NCBI GenBank assembly: GCA_024685975.1
Contig: JAIBDZ010000009.1
Location: 1-64,000 of the forward strand
DNA: 64,000 nucleotides
Reading direction: 5' to 3'
Source of the DNA: Piscirickettsiaceae bacterium
GTDB lineage: Bacteria > Pseudomonadota > Gammaproteobacteria > Nitrosococcales > Methylophagaceae
Positions 1-9,512 of the stretch are shown one piece after another (within the stretch, counting starts at the first letter, position 1; each line of letters begins with the position of its first letter). The position numbers and the translations under genes were made by a program. A model generated the notes under the pieces. It had not been told where the DNA came from. It searched no databases and worked only from the letters and a program-made list of their open reading frames with translations.

Positions 1-11
1 AAGAGGTCTAT

Positions 12-1193
12 TTAGATTCTAGCGTAAGAATCATGGTTTTCTGGTAAATCATAACCAGCTTGGGCATTGATTCTTGCAGCGATCTCACGTTCGCCTTCTG
101 TCGCAAAGTCTCTATCCCATGTTGCTAATTTTTTCTTCATCATCATGTGATATAAAGGTGGAATTAACGCAACAGAGAATTCTGTGAAGTAACCCCAACG
201 AGCATTAGGAGAACCTACTTCATCTAATTCCCAGAAGTGTGTTTCACCACGGTCATGGTGATCACCTTGACGACCGATTTCAATGAAGAACCAGCTTGTG
301 AACAAGTTGCTGTTATCCCATGAATGACGGTAGTCAATAGGTTGACCTTTTTCACGGATCAAACCGTAATGTTCCATATAGTTCAATGCTTCTAACTCAA
401 AGTTAGAGATAGTCAATACTAAGAACATCGCAGCGATACCAACAATACCACCAGCCCATGTGAACAAGATTAGCGTTGGTAGCGTCATGAAGTAACCACG
501 GATCCAACGGTTTTCAAGAGAGATGAAAGACTTGCCTAATTTAGCAAGGCGAGTTTGTTCCATTCTATATAAGAACTTAGATTGACCCATATGAGACAAC
601 CAGAAGTGTCTGTACAAAGAACGTCCACGTGGTGATGTTGCAGGATCATCTTCGTGTGCTAACTCTAAGTGATGGTTATATACGTGTGCATAACTGAAGT
701 GTGAAGAACCACTTAAGCCCATCATTAGACGAGAGATTACAAAGCTGAAACCTTTTGTGTGAGCAAGTTCGTGTCCGTAGATAATACCGATACCTGCGAA
801 GATACCTGTAGAAATCGCAGCACCAACTAATTCTGCACCTGTCACACCAATTTGTACTGGTAAGAAACCAAACAATACTGCTTCAGACATCGGAGTGCCA
901 TCAACGTATTGCATTACACGCCATGCCAACGCAACTTGTAATAAAACAAAGATTGGTAGCATTACGTACATCACAGCATTTTGTAAAGCAGGGATACCGT
1001 AAGTATCACCGTTTTCATCAAAACCTGCACCTGGTGGGTGGAAAGGCATAGTTAAAGTGTCAATTAAGATACCGACACCAAGTAAAGCAACACCGACCCA
1101 TACGAATGGACCGCCCATTAATACTGTAAACAAAGTTACTAGAATAAGCGCAGGCGCCATCCAGTATCTGATGTTAATCATTAGCTTTTTCAT
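12..1193 (-). CDS. AlkB-like integral membrane di-iron hydroxylase (copy 1)
   Basis: This 393-residue protein belongs to the membrane fatty acid desaturase / alkane monooxygenase superfamily, which inserts oxygen into hydrophobic substrates at a histidine-bound di-iron site. Visible motifs are HELAH (141-145), HVYNHH followed by a further His (about 170-180), NYMEHYGL and RQGDHHDRGETH. The first three and the EHYG signature resemble AlkB and XylM; the last box differs from the classical LQRHSDHH. Several hydrophobic segments precede the first box. The start has a good Shine-Dalgarno sequence (AGGGGG). No rubredoxin or rubredoxin reductase is nearby. It is a paralogue of the gene at 22175 and diverges from a NorD/NorQ-type pair. 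The superfamily is clear; the substrate is unknown. Confidence 0.82.
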   Translation of the reverse strand: MKKLMINIRYWMAPALILVTLFTVLMGGPFVWVGVALLGVGILIDTLTMPFHPPGAGFDENGDTYGIPALQNAVMYVMLPIFVLLQVALAWRVMQYVDGTPMSEAVLFGFLPVQIGVTGAELVGAAISTGIFAGIGIIYGHELAHTKGFSFVISRLMMGLSGSSHFSYAHVYNHHLELAHEDDPATSPRGRSLYRHFWLSHMGQSKFLYRMEQTRLAKLGKSFISLENRWIRGYFMTLPTLILFTWAGGIVGIAAMFLVLTISNFELEALNYMEHYGLIREKGQPIDYRHSWDNSNLFTSWFFIEIGRQGDHHDRGETHFWELDEVGSPNARWGYFTEFSVALIPPLYHMMMKKKLATWDRDFATEGEREIAARINAQAGYDLPENHDSYARI

Positions 1194-1338
1194 GGTAAAA
1201 ACCCCCTAAAGTCTTGCATTATATTATTTTATTGTTACCTATGAAGTAGTTGAAAAATGCAACATTTCTATTACTCCTCTTTAGTCGAATAGTTTCGAAC
1301 TAAGTTCAACTTTATGATATTTCCCGATATTTTGGGAA

Positions 1339-1346
1339 TACGTATA
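1339..1346 (+). promoter_or_regulatory. TACGTATA element (norD-like upstream, distal)
   Basis: The sequence reads TACGTATAAATCC. The same 8-mer recurs upstream of four other sites in the window, always pointing toward the downstream gene. TATAAA could be a -10 element with an unusual upstream ACG, or the TACGTA palindrome could be half of an activator site. Confidence 0.3.
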
Positions 1347-1498
1347 AATCCTTAGCGCAAAAAAATCGATTAGTAACAGTGTGTTATGCGATATTTTCAT
1401 CTGCTAGCGTTAATAACCTTTTTTTATGGCCATTAATAACAATCACATGAAAATAATCACAGTTGCGTACATTGACTGTATTTTGAAAATATTACAAG

Positions 1499-1506
1499 TA
1501 CGTATA
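1499..1506 (+). promoter_or_regulatory. TACGTATA element (norD-like upstream, proximal)
   Basis: The sequence reads TACGTATAAACCC and lies about 60 bases before the earliest start of the norD-like gene. It is the closer of two copies in this intergenic region. No good -35 hexamer at 16-18 bp spacing is evident, which would fit an activator-dependent promoter. Confidence 0.35.
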
Positions 1507-1562
1507 AACCCTAGATATGGATTTGTGATGGCTATGCGACACTGGCGTAATACTCCGTTTCA

Positions 1563-3659
1563 TTGAGCAAACTTATGTGGTTTTTTTCTAATCTAATTAA
1601 ATTATATTCCCGAAAACGTACTTGGTCGCATTCAAGAAAAAGTGGTTCATTAGAAGGCCGCCAAACTGGATCATCAGGTGGGATGAGCACAACTGAGCTT
1701 TTAATTCGTTTAGAGCTTGTGATGGGCCAAGGTGGTGAATTACCTTTAATGGATTATGCTACAGAAATTGCAAAATTAAGCCATCCTTTGCAATTATTTA
1801 TTTTCGATGAAGTGAATATCTTGTCTGATATCTCTTATCGTCACGCTAATGAGTTTTTAGCCGTTTCTTCTACGGCGCTGACTCAAATGGAACAGAAACA
1901 GTATGAACGTTGGTTAACGGCTGTTAAACAAGCGTTATATGGCAATGATGATGCTCTAGCAAGTGAAGTGTTAGCTGATTTCAAAGCTTATACAACGGAA
2001 GGCAGTGACAATACGGCTTATCTTGATGATTTAACGTATACATTAGAGAAGCTGGTTTTCAGTATTTATCGCTCGGAATTACCTATATTAGAAGCTGATC
2101 CCAGTATGGGGACAAAGTTGGCAAGTTACACCGATGATGAAGCATTGTATCTGCCAGGTAGCATCAATCAATATGATGACTATGATGATAATTATCGTCT
2201 TTATAAAGTACTGACATTTCAACTATTGGGACAAATTTTACATCGAAGCGAATTGGCCCTAGGTACTTTAAATGAAGGGATGCGTCATCATGGCAAGGCC
2301 TATCAAGACTTATTCTCAACTATAGAAACCTTACGAATCGATCAGCATATTAAAAAAGACTATCCTGGGGTTTGGCGAGAGATTGAGAAACTGCACGATA
2401 AAACCACAAATCCTTATCCTAGTACGTTATTTAAGCATCAAGATATTGATAGCGTCGAATCGTCACTACATTTAACCGCATCGTTATTTGATACTAATCA
2501 TGGTTTATCTACGTTAATTTATCAATCCACTTTTCATTTAGACATGATGGCTCATGTGCAACAATTGACCAAAAAGCGTGCAGCGCCATTGATTTTAAAT
2601 CCGACACAAGATGTGGATGAACGTATGTTAGATAATGAAGGCGATCCACGTAAGGCAAGCCGTGGTTATCTTCGTTCTGCAAAAGATAGCAAAGGTGATA
2701 GTGTCTTAACCAAGCCACCTCCTGGTTGGATCCCGGGTACCCCACCAGATGATGAAGATGAACAACACACAACAAAACATAATGAGAAAGGGGTGTTTTA
2801 TTATCGCGAATGGGATACGTCATTAAAAAAATATCGTAAAGACTGGTGTCGTTTGAAGGAGATGGCCGAAGAAGAGCACGAGATCGTAACGGATAATGAA
2901 CAAACTAAAGAACTTCGACATGCAGAATATAAAATCAGAAAGACATTTGATAAATTAATTAACGATCAAAAGTTCATGCGGTCTCAACCAGACGGTGATG
3001 AGCTTGATATCGATGCTTGGGTATCTGCTCGATCAGGTAAAAGTCGAGATGCAGATGACTATCAGAATGTATATATAAGGAATAACACGAACAGCCGAGA
3101 CGTTGCTATTATGTTCGCTGTTGATCTTAGTGGGTCAACAGCAGGTTGGAAAAATACCATGATCAAACAATCGACATGGTTATTATGTAAAACCTTAGCA
3201 AGGTTAGGTGACCAATATGCCGTATATGGATTTTCTGGTTCAGGCCGTAGTAATTGTCAGGTCTTTCCTGTTAAAACGTTTAATGAAGGTTACTCCAAAT
3301 CGGTTAAATCTCGAATCTTTGCGATGAAACCACATCAATATACAAGAATGGGCGTTGCCATTCGCCATCTCAGTATGTTGCTCGGCAAAACAACGGCAAA
3401 AACTCGGATTTTGTTTGTTTTGACCGATGGCCGGCCTGACGATGTGGATAGCTATCGAGGCCAATATGGTGTTGAAGATACCCGTTTGGCTCTCAATGAA
3501 GCGAAAGCGTTATCCTTAAAACCATTTGTATTAACGTTTGATAAAGAAGGCATGGATTATTTGCCCTATATGCTCGGTTCAAGCCGATACCAATTGATTA
3601 CAGACATTTCACAATTACCGATTCAAATTTCTACTATCTATAAACAACTGACGACATAA
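1563..3659 (+). CDS. NorD/CbbO-type von Willebrand factor A domain protein
   Basis: A large soluble protein whose C-terminal third is a vWA domain with an intact metal-ion-dependent adhesion site: DLSGS at 521-525, counting from the TTG, and a downstream LTDG at 620-623. NorD, NirD and CbbO proteins have this layout and work with a MoxR-type AAA+ partner to activate a metalloenzyme such as nitric oxide reductase or Rubisco. The AAA+ partner follows immediately, with TAATG stop/start overlap. No norB, norC or Rubisco gene is present; the only metalloenzyme next door is the AlkB-like hydroxylase. The start is unresolved: TTG 1563, ATG 1575 and ATG 1683 are all in frame and none has a well-spaced ribosome site. 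Confidence 0.75.
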   Translation: MSKLMWFFSNLIKLYSRKRTWSHSRKSGSLEGRQTGSSGGMSTTELLIRLELVMGQGGELPLMDYATEIAKLSHPLQLFIFDEVNILSDISYRHANEFLAVSSTALTQMEQKQYERWLTAVKQALYGNDDALASEVLADFKAYTTEGSDNTAYLDDLTYTLEKLVFSIYRSELPILEADPSMGTKLASYTDDEALYLPGSINQYDDYDDNYRLYKVLTFQLLGQILHRSELALGTLNEGMRHHGKAYQDLFSTIETLRIDQHIKKDYPGVWREIEKLHDKTTNPYPSTLFKHQDIDSVESSLHLTASLFDTNHGLSTLIYQSTFHLDMMAHVQQLTKKRAAPLILNPTQDVDERMLDNEGDPRKASRGYLRSAKDSKGDSVLTKPPPGWIPGTPPDDEDEQHTTKHNEKGVFYYREWDTSLKKYRKDWCRLKEMAEEEHEIVTDNEQTKELRHAEYKIRKTFDKLINDQKFMRSQPDGDELDIDAWVSARSGKSRDADDYQNVYIRNNTNSRDVAIMFAVDLSGSTAGWKNTMIKQSTWLLCKTLARLGDQYAVYGFSGSGRSNCQVFPVKTFNEGYSKSVKSRIFAMKPHQYTRMGVAIRHLSMLLGKTTAKTRILFVLTDGRPDDVDSYRGQYGVEDTRLALNEAKALSLKPFVLTFDKEGMDYLPYMLGSSRYQLITDISQLPIQISTIYKQLTT

Positions 3660-4480
3660 TGACTATGACTGCTGAAAATACAATAGAGAATGCTAAATAT
3701 TTCATCACAGAAGAGCCTTACTATTTGCCAACAGGCAATGAAGTTGAGATCTTCAATACTGCCTTGGCGGAAAATATTCCCGTACTATTAAAGGGGCCAA
3801 CAGGGTGTGGTAAAACACGTTTTATGGAATATATGAGTTGGTATACCAAACGTCCATTGATCACAGTGTCATGTCATGATGATTTGACCACCGCTGATTT
3901 AGTGGGACGTTATTTGATTCAAAATGACACCACGGTCTGGCAAGATGGCCCATTAACGACAGCGGTTAGAAATGGCTGTATTTGTTATCTTGATGAAATT
4001 GTAGAGGCCAGAAAGGACACCACGGTTGTCATTCATCCCTTATGTGATGATCGCCGTATTTTGCCCTTAGAAAAATTAGGTCAATTATTACAAGCACCGC
4101 CTGAGTTCTGCTTAGCGATTTCTTATAACCCAGGCTATCAAAGTGCGGTTAAAGACTTAAAACCGAGCACGCGTCAGCGTTTTATTTCGATTGATTTTAG
4201 TTATCCAGAAGCAGGCGTTGAAGCCAAAATTGTCAACGAAGAGTCGGGTCTAGATATCGCCACGTGTGAGCGTTTGGTTAAGCTAGCTGAAATGACGCGT
4301 AACCTTGTCGGAAATGGACTAGAAGAAGGGGCGAGCACACGCTTATTAGTGCATACAGCCAAACTGATCAACCGTAGCTTTGAGCCAAAAATGGCCTGCC
4401 GCTACGGTATTGCAGATGTCCTAACTGACGATGCTGAAACCATTTCGTTGTTGCACGAAATGATCGAAACGATATTCTAA
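3659..4480 (+). CDS. CbbQ/NorQ-type MoxR-family AAA+ ATPase
   Basis: The 273-residue protein has Walker A GPTGCGKT (46-53), Walker B ending LDE (111-113), and the short C-terminal domain typical of the CbbQ/NirQ/NorQ group. These ATPases remodel target metalloenzymes with a vWA partner. The ATG overlaps the stop of the preceding vWA gene (TAATG), so translation is probably coupled. The 3' end overlaps the convergent response-regulator gene by four bases. The target is not shown by the sequence. The neighbouring AlkB-like membrane hydroxylase is the most economical candidate, since the usual partners (cNOR, Rubisco, gas vesicle genes) are absent from the window. Confidence 0.85.
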   Translation: MTMTAENTIENAKYFITEEPYYLPTGNEVEIFNTALAENIPVLLKGPTGCGKTRFMEYMSWYTKRPLITVSCHDDLTTADLVGRYLIQNDTTVWQDGPLTTAVRNGCICYLDEIVEARKDTTVVIHPLCDDRRILPLEKLGQLLQAPPEFCLAISYNPGYQSAVKDLKPSTRQRFISIDFSYPEAGVEAKIVNEESGLDIATCERLVKLAEMTRNLVGNGLEEGASTRLLVHTAKLINRSFEPKMACRYGIADVLTDDAETISLLHEMIETIF

Positions 4481-5091
4481 AGCGTCATATTTTCAAAATC
4501 AGCTGCGATGGCAATTTTTAAGACATCGGACAGCGATTTTGCTTCGAGCTTATCCATCACATGGACGCGATGGAGCTCAACAGTACGAATACTGATGCCC
4601 ATATTGTAGGCAAGTTGTTTATTTCTTAACCCTTGTACAAGTCCTTGTAATACTTCGTACTCGCGTGGGGTTAGTTTGGAGACTTTCTCTCTCGCATGTG
4701 CGGTAAAAGCATCTAATTGTCGCTGACTTTGTTGCTCTTGTAGACAATGTTTAATGCGTTCAATGAGTTGATTTGAGTCGAATGGTTTTTCAAAGAAATC
4801 AGATGCACCTAATTTAATTGCTTCGACAGCCGTGCTCACATCGCCATGACCGGTGATGCAGATGATTGGAAACTTGATTCCGCGTTTATTAATTTCCTTA
4901 ATGACATCAATACCAGACATGCCTGGCATCCATAAATCAAGAATAATTAACCCTTCAGGTAGATCATTGATTTGCGATAAAAAGCTTATCGGGTCAGCAA
5001 ACTGCTGAGTAACGTAGTCCTCCGCTTCAAGCAGCATACTTAACGAGTCTCTTAATGCTGCCTCATCATCGACAATGTATATATTATCCAT
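4477..5091 (-). CDS. FixJ/NarL-type response regulator
   Basis: A 204-residue two-domain regulator. The receiver has acidic pocket DDE (8-10), phospho-acceptor Asp52 in [10 protein letters not shown] and Lys102 in FFEKPFD. The C-terminal half (about 138-195) is a LuxR-type helix-turn-helix beginning [12 protein letters not shown]. The fold matches the FixJ, StyR and TodT group, which activates catabolic or respiratory operons. It lies 16 bases downstream of the FixL-like kinase gene on the same strand, so the two form a cognate pair. Its targets are unknown; the divergent and paralogous AlkB-like operons are natural candidates. Confidence 0.88.
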   Translation of the reverse strand: MDNIYIVDDEAALRDSLSMLLEAEDYVTQQFADPISFLSQINDLPEGLIILDLWMPGMSGIDVIKEINKRGIKFPIICITGHGDVSTAVEAIKLGASDFFEKPFDSNQLIERIKHCLQEQQSQRQLDAFTAHAREKVSKLTPREYEVLQGLVQGLRNKQLAYNMGISIRTVELHRVHVMDKLEAKSLSDVLKIAIAADFENMTL

Positions 5092-5107
5092 ATCTTTAAT
5101 AGCCTAA

Positions 5108-7039
5108 CTATATTGACATACCTGGCAAATTAAATTGGAATGTCGTGCCACCCTGTTCATTGGCCTGCACGGTTAATTCGCCCCCATGTGAATCAATGAT
5201 TGAACGAATAATCGCCAATCCCATACCCATTCCTTCAGGTTTTGTAGTGAAGAACGGTTCAAAAATACGTTCAACTTCATCTTCGCTAATCCCAGGTCCA
5301 CTGTCATGAACAGAAACCATAATGCCTGAATCGTGACATAAACGGGATTCTAGAGTCAAACGACGCTCCTTCTTATCGAGGACTTGCATCGCTTCAATCG
5401 CATTTTTAATCAGGTTTACGATGACCTGTTCAATCAAAATTTGATCGACCTCTATTTGAGGTAAATTATTCGCTAACCGTAGCTGTAAATCAGGTTGACT
5501 ATCACGAATTTCAAGCTGCAAAAACCGGATGGCATTTTGAATAAGTTCGTTGATAGACACTAACTTACGTGAGGTTCCTTTTTTTACGAAATTACGTAAT
5601 TCGTGCATGATGGCTTGGGCACGAGTTGCCTGTGTGGAAATGTTTTTAAAGGCTGTATGCAAAGCCTCTTCATCCCCACGACCTTTCTCGATAAGGCGGA
5701 TACAGGCGCTACTATAAGTTTCGATCGAAGCCAGCGGTTGAGAGATTTCATGCGCCAATTGCGTACTCATTTCACCAATGGTGATGATGCGAGAGGCGTG
5801 CGCCGCTTCTAGCATGTGATGCAGTTTTACTTCTTCTTCATTTTTTGATTGTGTAATGTCTGCGGTTAATAAGAAAAAGCCAACGACACTACCGGTTTCT
5901 GAGAAGTTAGGTACATAAGAGCTTCGAATATAAACATCACCACGATAAGGGTAATTGAGTTTTTCTTCGAAAGTAATAGTTTTGCCAGACATAACTTGTT
6001 TGATATAGGGCGTAATCACTGAGTAAGGGCGTTCACCAATGACCTGCCAAATCTTTTTGCCTCTAATTTCATGGCGTGAAAAACCGAACCATTTTTCGAA
6101 GGCTTTATTATTAAATTGATAAGCTAAATCAGAGTCGACATAGGCAATTAATTCTGGAATGGCATCAATGACCAAACGCAATTGACGTTCTCTAGCTTGT
6201 AAGGCTTTTTCTGCTTTTTTACGTTTTATTTCTTCTAATACTTTGTCAGTCACTTCTTGCATGATCGCCGTCGCAATCGGTTCAGCGGTATGAATGGCTA
6301 ACAGTGAGACACTGATTTCGATATAAGATTTGAGCGCTAACGATTTGAGTGACACAACAATAGGGGCATTTTTTTCTTCGCCAGCCAATGCATTGTCGAT
6401 AAGCGTTTGAATGTTGTCGGTATCGTTAGGGGTGAAGAGGCTATGTAATTCAGTGTTGACTAGTGAGCGCTCACTTTGTCCCAAGAGTAGCTGAGCACTA
6501 CGGTTAAGGTTAAGAATTCGGCCATGAGAGTCGAGATTTAAAATGCCAATGGGAATACGGTCAAGTAACTTATCTAAATAATTTGCCACCAAAGGACGAG
6601 TCGGGGCGATAGCGCTACGTTCTTTTTCCACCACTTCGATGGTGGACTTATATTGTCGTTGTTTTTCAATGCTGGTTAATAATGATTGGAGCTTTTTTTG
6701 TAAACTCTCACAATCATTATATTCAAATGAAGTAACATCAGAGTTTAAAAATGGCGAGAATTGAATCGCCTTTTGCAGTGTATTTTGTCGACCATCTTTA
6801 CATAGAATGACGATCTTAATTTCTCGTCGTAAAACGAGAATATGCTCAGCGGTTCGAATTGGATCTTCGACATCCAACCCCAAGACGATGATGTCTGGTT
6901 TGCCGACGGTTTGCTCTAAACTCTTATATAAATGCTGAGGCAAATCATTGTGTTCTAGGAACACGCCTGCGCTAAGATTTGTATTGAGATGATTGAGTAC
7001 GTCTTCGCCAGTTGCAAGTAGTGATATTCTGCTGCTCAT
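5108..7039 (-). CDS. FixL-like PAS sensor histidine kinase
   Basis: The 643-residue protein has no clear membrane segment, so it is probably a cytoplasmic sensor. Residues about 1-125 resemble a receiver domain, but the expected phospho-Asp and Lys are not in place (VLGLDVEDP, ILCKDGR), so it is probably a degenerate receiver. Two PAS domains follow (about 155-265 and 285-400). The dimerisation helix has phospho-acceptor His430 in LAHEISQPLASI, and the ATPase domain has NLIKNAIEAM and HDSGPGISEDE. This H-box places it with FixL and TodS. It overlaps the acyl-CoA-dehydrogenase-like gene upstream by four bases (ATGA), showing an operon with the regulator downstream. The PAS ligand cannot be told from sequence. 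Confidence 0.87.
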   Translation of the reverse strand: MSSRISLLATGEDVLNHLNTNLSAGVFLEHNDLPQHLYKSLEQTVGKPDIIVLGLDVEDPIRTAEHILVLRREIKIVILCKDGRQNTLQKAIQFSPFLNSDVTSFEYNDCESLQKKLQSLLTSIEKQRQYKSTIEVVEKERSAIAPTRPLVANYLDKLLDRIPIGILNLDSHGRILNLNRSAQLLLGQSERSLVNTELHSLFTPNDTDNIQTLIDNALAGEEKNAPIVVSLKSLALKSYIEISVSLLAIHTAEPIATAIMQEVTDKVLEEIKRKKAEKALQARERQLRLVIDAIPELIAYVDSDLAYQFNNKAFEKWFGFSRHEIRGKKIWQVIGERPYSVITPYIKQVMSGKTITFEEKLNYPYRGDVYIRSSYVPNFSETGSVVGFFLLTADITQSKNEEEVKLHHMLEAAHASRIITIGEMSTQLAHEISQPLASIETYSSACIRLIEKGRGDEEALHTAFKNISTQATRAQAIMHELRNFVKKGTSRKLVSINELIQNAIRFLQLEIRDSQPDLQLRLANNLPQIEVDQILIEQVIVNLIKNAIEAMQVLDKKERRLTLESRLCHDSGIMVSVHDSGPGISEDEVERIFEPFFTTKPEGMGMGLAIIRSIIDSHGGELTVQANEQGGTTFQFNLPGMSI

Positions 7040-8199
7040 GTATCCGCTAAAAGTGGTTGCTCAAGTATTGAACGACCAGTCCATATCCTTAAAATATCGG
7101 TCGTTGGCGTCATGACATGTGCAGCTCGTGCGTCACGTAAAAGACGATCTAATGTTGATCCTTCGCGGTAGGCATAACCACCGCAGAGCGTCATTGATTC
7201 ATTCACAATTTCAATCACCGAGTCTGCGACTTCGGCTTTGGCTGCAAATAAGTCGACAAGGTTATGATCTTGGTCCATGTCATAACATTTTGTTGCATAG
7301 TGCACTAAAGCGCGTGAACGAGCATATTTTGCCCATAAATGGCCGAGTCGATATTGAATAACAGATGAAGAGGCGAGGGCGCGACCATTAAAAGAAAATT
7401 CACGGTTTTTAATATGATTAATCACTTCTTCAATCGCAGCTTTAGCAATACCTAAATAACTGCCAGCCATTGAAGCGAGGAAGTAGGGAGTAATAATATT
7501 GAAGACATACCAAATTTCATCACCAAACTCCCCCAAGACATTTTCACTTGGGATCTTCACATCTTCTAAGAATAAATTACGGGTACTATTGCCTCGTAAG
7601 CCAAGCCCATTCCAATGCTCTCCCCATTGCATGCCTGGCGTAGAAGCATTGGCCATAAAGCAGTTGAATTGTTCACCCGGCGTAGATGAGTTTTCGGCAA
7701 CAGCTGAGATGATATAAGAATCAGCTTGGCCGCCATTGATGACAAAAGATTTGGCACCATTGATGTTGTATTCAGTTTCAGAGTGATATTGCATTCGTGT
7801 TTCTGGCAGATAATATTGCGAGCCAGAGCCGACTTCACTTAATGCGATGCTGGTTAAATGTTTGCCTTCACAGATAGGCTTTATATATTTCTCAAGTTGG
7901 AAATCAGTCACTTTAGATGCAATTACTGCACTGCCGACAGCATGCATGCCAAAACAGACGGAGGTATTTGTACAATATCTGGCAATAATTTCGCTGACTT
8001 TGGCTAAGGTTTGTGTTCCTTGACCAAGACCGCCATACTCAACTGGCACGGTTAAGCCCCCAAAGCCTTCTTTTTGAAAGCTGCGTACAGAGAGTTCAGG
8101 CCAACGCGATAAGCGGTCCGTATTGCTGGCTTCTCCCTCAACCACTTGTTGACAGATAGTTTCAATCGTTTCCAGTATTTTTGATTGATCAGTGTACAT
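7036..8199 (-). CDS. Acyl-CoA dehydrogenase-superfamily flavoprotein lacking the usual catalytic glutamate
   Basis: The 387-residue protein has the acyl-CoA dehydrogenase fold: the SEVGSGSQ flavin-binding region, a central beta domain and the C-terminal CGGYAYREG...RDARAAHV segment. Where medium-chain dehydrogenases carry the catalytic Glu in YEGT, this protein reads MTPTTDIL. The alternative Glu position of isovaleryl-CoA dehydrogenases also appears to be absent. It may therefore be a flavin monooxygenase or another non-dehydrogenase member, as seen for DszC-like relatives. It is the first gene of an operon with the sensor kinase and regulator (ATGA overlap), an unusual association. The family is secure; the reaction is unknown. 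Confidence 0.75.
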   Translation of the reverse strand: MYTDQSKILETIETICQQVVEGEASNTDRLSRWPELSVRSFQKEGFGGLTVPVEYGGLGQGTQTLAKVSEIIARYCTNTSVCFGMHAVGSAVIASKVTDFQLEKYIKPICEGKHLTSIALSEVGSGSQYYLPETRMQYHSETEYNINGAKSFVINGGQADSYIISAVAENSSTPGEQFNCFMANASTPGMQWGEHWNGLGLRGNSTRNLFLEDVKIPSENVLGEFGDEIWYVFNIITPYFLASMAGSYLGIAKAAIEEVINHIKNREFSFNGRALASSSVIQYRLGHLWAKYARSRALVHYATKCYDMDQDHNLVDLFAAKAEVADSVIEIVNESMTLCGGYAYREGSTLDRLLRDARAAHVMTPTTDILRIWTGRSILEQPLLADT

Positions 8200-8561
8200 A
8201 CTTGTTCATTTCTCCACCGAGCTGTAAAAATGCCGCCTTCCCAGCTTATCCGTAACTGATCATATTTGGCGTTCATCGAAAGTAAGCACTTACTATTAAT
8301 AAATAGTGCTTACAAAATAAGTTATTGTTGTTTTGATGATGTTTTACAAAGTTGTACCACTGACAATATGTCACGATTAAAGCATCATCGATAATAAAGG
8401 AATAGTATAACAAATACGTAGACGTAGTTTTACGTATGAAATAAATAAGGCAAAATCAAAATGGTTGCCGAATAAAGTGAACTAGGTGGATAATATCGCT
8501 TGAAAAAATGTCTAGATAAAATGACATTTATTCCACCTTAATTAATCATTAGGAATGATCT
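8200..8561. promoter_or_regulatory. Divergent intergenic region with paired TACGTA sites
   Basis: This 362-base AT-rich gap separates the acyl-CoA-dehydrogenase-like gene (minus) from the metallo-beta-lactamase-fold gene (plus). TACGTA occurs at 8415-8420 and 8431-8436, 16 bp apart, with GACGTAG between them. That clustering suggests a regulator binding site. No small ORF with a ribosome site is convincing. Confidence 0.35.
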
Positions 8562-9512
8562 ATGCGCTATCTTGCTTTAACGTTATTTTTTGTCACATTC
8601 AGCTTGAATGCTTTTGCCGACGCAGATGCAGATAAATACCCTGAATCAGAACTCTATTCAAAGCCGATTGAGGTCGTGCCAGGTGTTTGGTCAGCGATAG
8701 GCGCGACGCAACCTCCTACATATGAAAATGCAGGCCACAATAATAACCTGAGCTTTATTATCAGCGATGATGGTGTGTTGGTCGTTAATGCCGGTGCTTC
8801 TTATTTATTGGCAAAAGCATTACACGATGAAATTAAAAAAATAACCGACCAACCTGTGCGTTATGTTGTCTTAGAAAATGGGCAAGGCCATGCCATGTTA
8901 GGCAGCCTTTATTGGCAGCAACAAGGCGCAAAAATTATTGCTCATGATGATGCAATCGCTGAAATCGAAAAACGTGGATTAATAGAACTAGAAGGCATGA
9001 TGGGCTATAACCGCGATCGTGGTTTAGAGACGACGTTAGCGATGCCTGACGTGAGTTTCTCAGAAACAATGGAGATTCAATTAGGCGATATTGAGATCCA
9101 ATTAATTCATTTTGGTGAAGCGCATTCAGAAGGCGATATTTCAGTTTACCTACCTGAAAAAGATCTCATTATTGCTGGTGACATGGCCTTCCATCAAAGA
9201 ATGTTACCTGTCTTCCCTGAAACCAAAACACTTGAATGGGTAGAGACATTTGATCTTTTTGTCGCAACAGGCGCAAAACATGTCATTCCTGGCCATGGTG
9301 AGCCCACAGATATGGAAACAGTGACCCGCGAGACAAAAGGCTATCTCCTCTATTTACAAGGTGAAGTTGCTAAATTATTAGAAGAAGATGAAGGCTTAGA
9401 TGCCGCTTATAATATTGACCAATCTGCTTATCGTTATCTTGATACCTTTGACGAATTAGCGAAGAAAAATGCCGGTCGTATTTACCAAGAGATGGAACTA
9501 GAAAGCTTCTAA
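8562..9512 (+). CDS. Secreted metallo-beta-lactamase-fold protein with degenerate metal site
   Basis: The 316-residue protein has a clear Sec signal peptide (about 1-19, ending NAFA). The rest follows the metallo-beta-lactamase fold: H188 in EAHSEGD, D207 in IAGDMAF and H245 in PGHGEP are present. The central HxHxDH motif is replaced by ENGQGH (105-110), so only its last His remains and at least one zinc site should be lost. Related periplasmic proteins occur in quinoprotein-dependent bacteria, but I cannot assign a reaction. It has a good ribosome site (AGGAA) and ends one base before the convergent murJ gene. Confidence 0.72.
   Translation: MRYLALTLFFVTFSLNAFADADADKYPESELYSKPIEVVPGVWSAIGATQPPTYENAGHNNNLSFIISDDGVLVVNAGASYLLAKALHDEIKKITDQPVRYVVLENGQGHAMLGSLYWQQQGAKIIAHDDAIAEIEKRGLIELEGMMGYNRDRGLETTLAMPDVSFSETMEIQLGDIEIQLIHFGEAHSEGDISVYLPEKDLIIAGDMAFHQRMLPVFPETKTLEWVETFDLFVATGAKHVIPGHGEPTDMETVTRETKGYLLYLQGEVAKLLEEDEGLDAAYNIDQSAYRYLDTFDELAKKNAGRIYQEMELESF

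Larger units (their letters stand above)
1194..1562. promoter_or_regulatory. Intergenic region between divergent alkB-like and norD-like genes
   Basis: This 369-base AT-rich region must hold the promoters of both divergent genes. It contains two copies of TACGTATA (1339-1346 and 1499-1506), both pointing toward the norD-like gene. It also holds a short inverted repeat, TTCCC/GGGAA (1321-1338), and an imperfect one, TTAGTCGAA / TTTCGAACTAA (1281-1303). No tRNA or small ORF is convincing here. The regulatory role is inferred from position. Confidence 0.45.

Noticed and set aside
8052-8276. Minus-strand 74-residue reading frame over the start of the acyl-CoA-dehydrogenase-like gene
   Set aside because: It lies in another frame over a well-supported gene, lacks a ribosome site and has no family resemblance.
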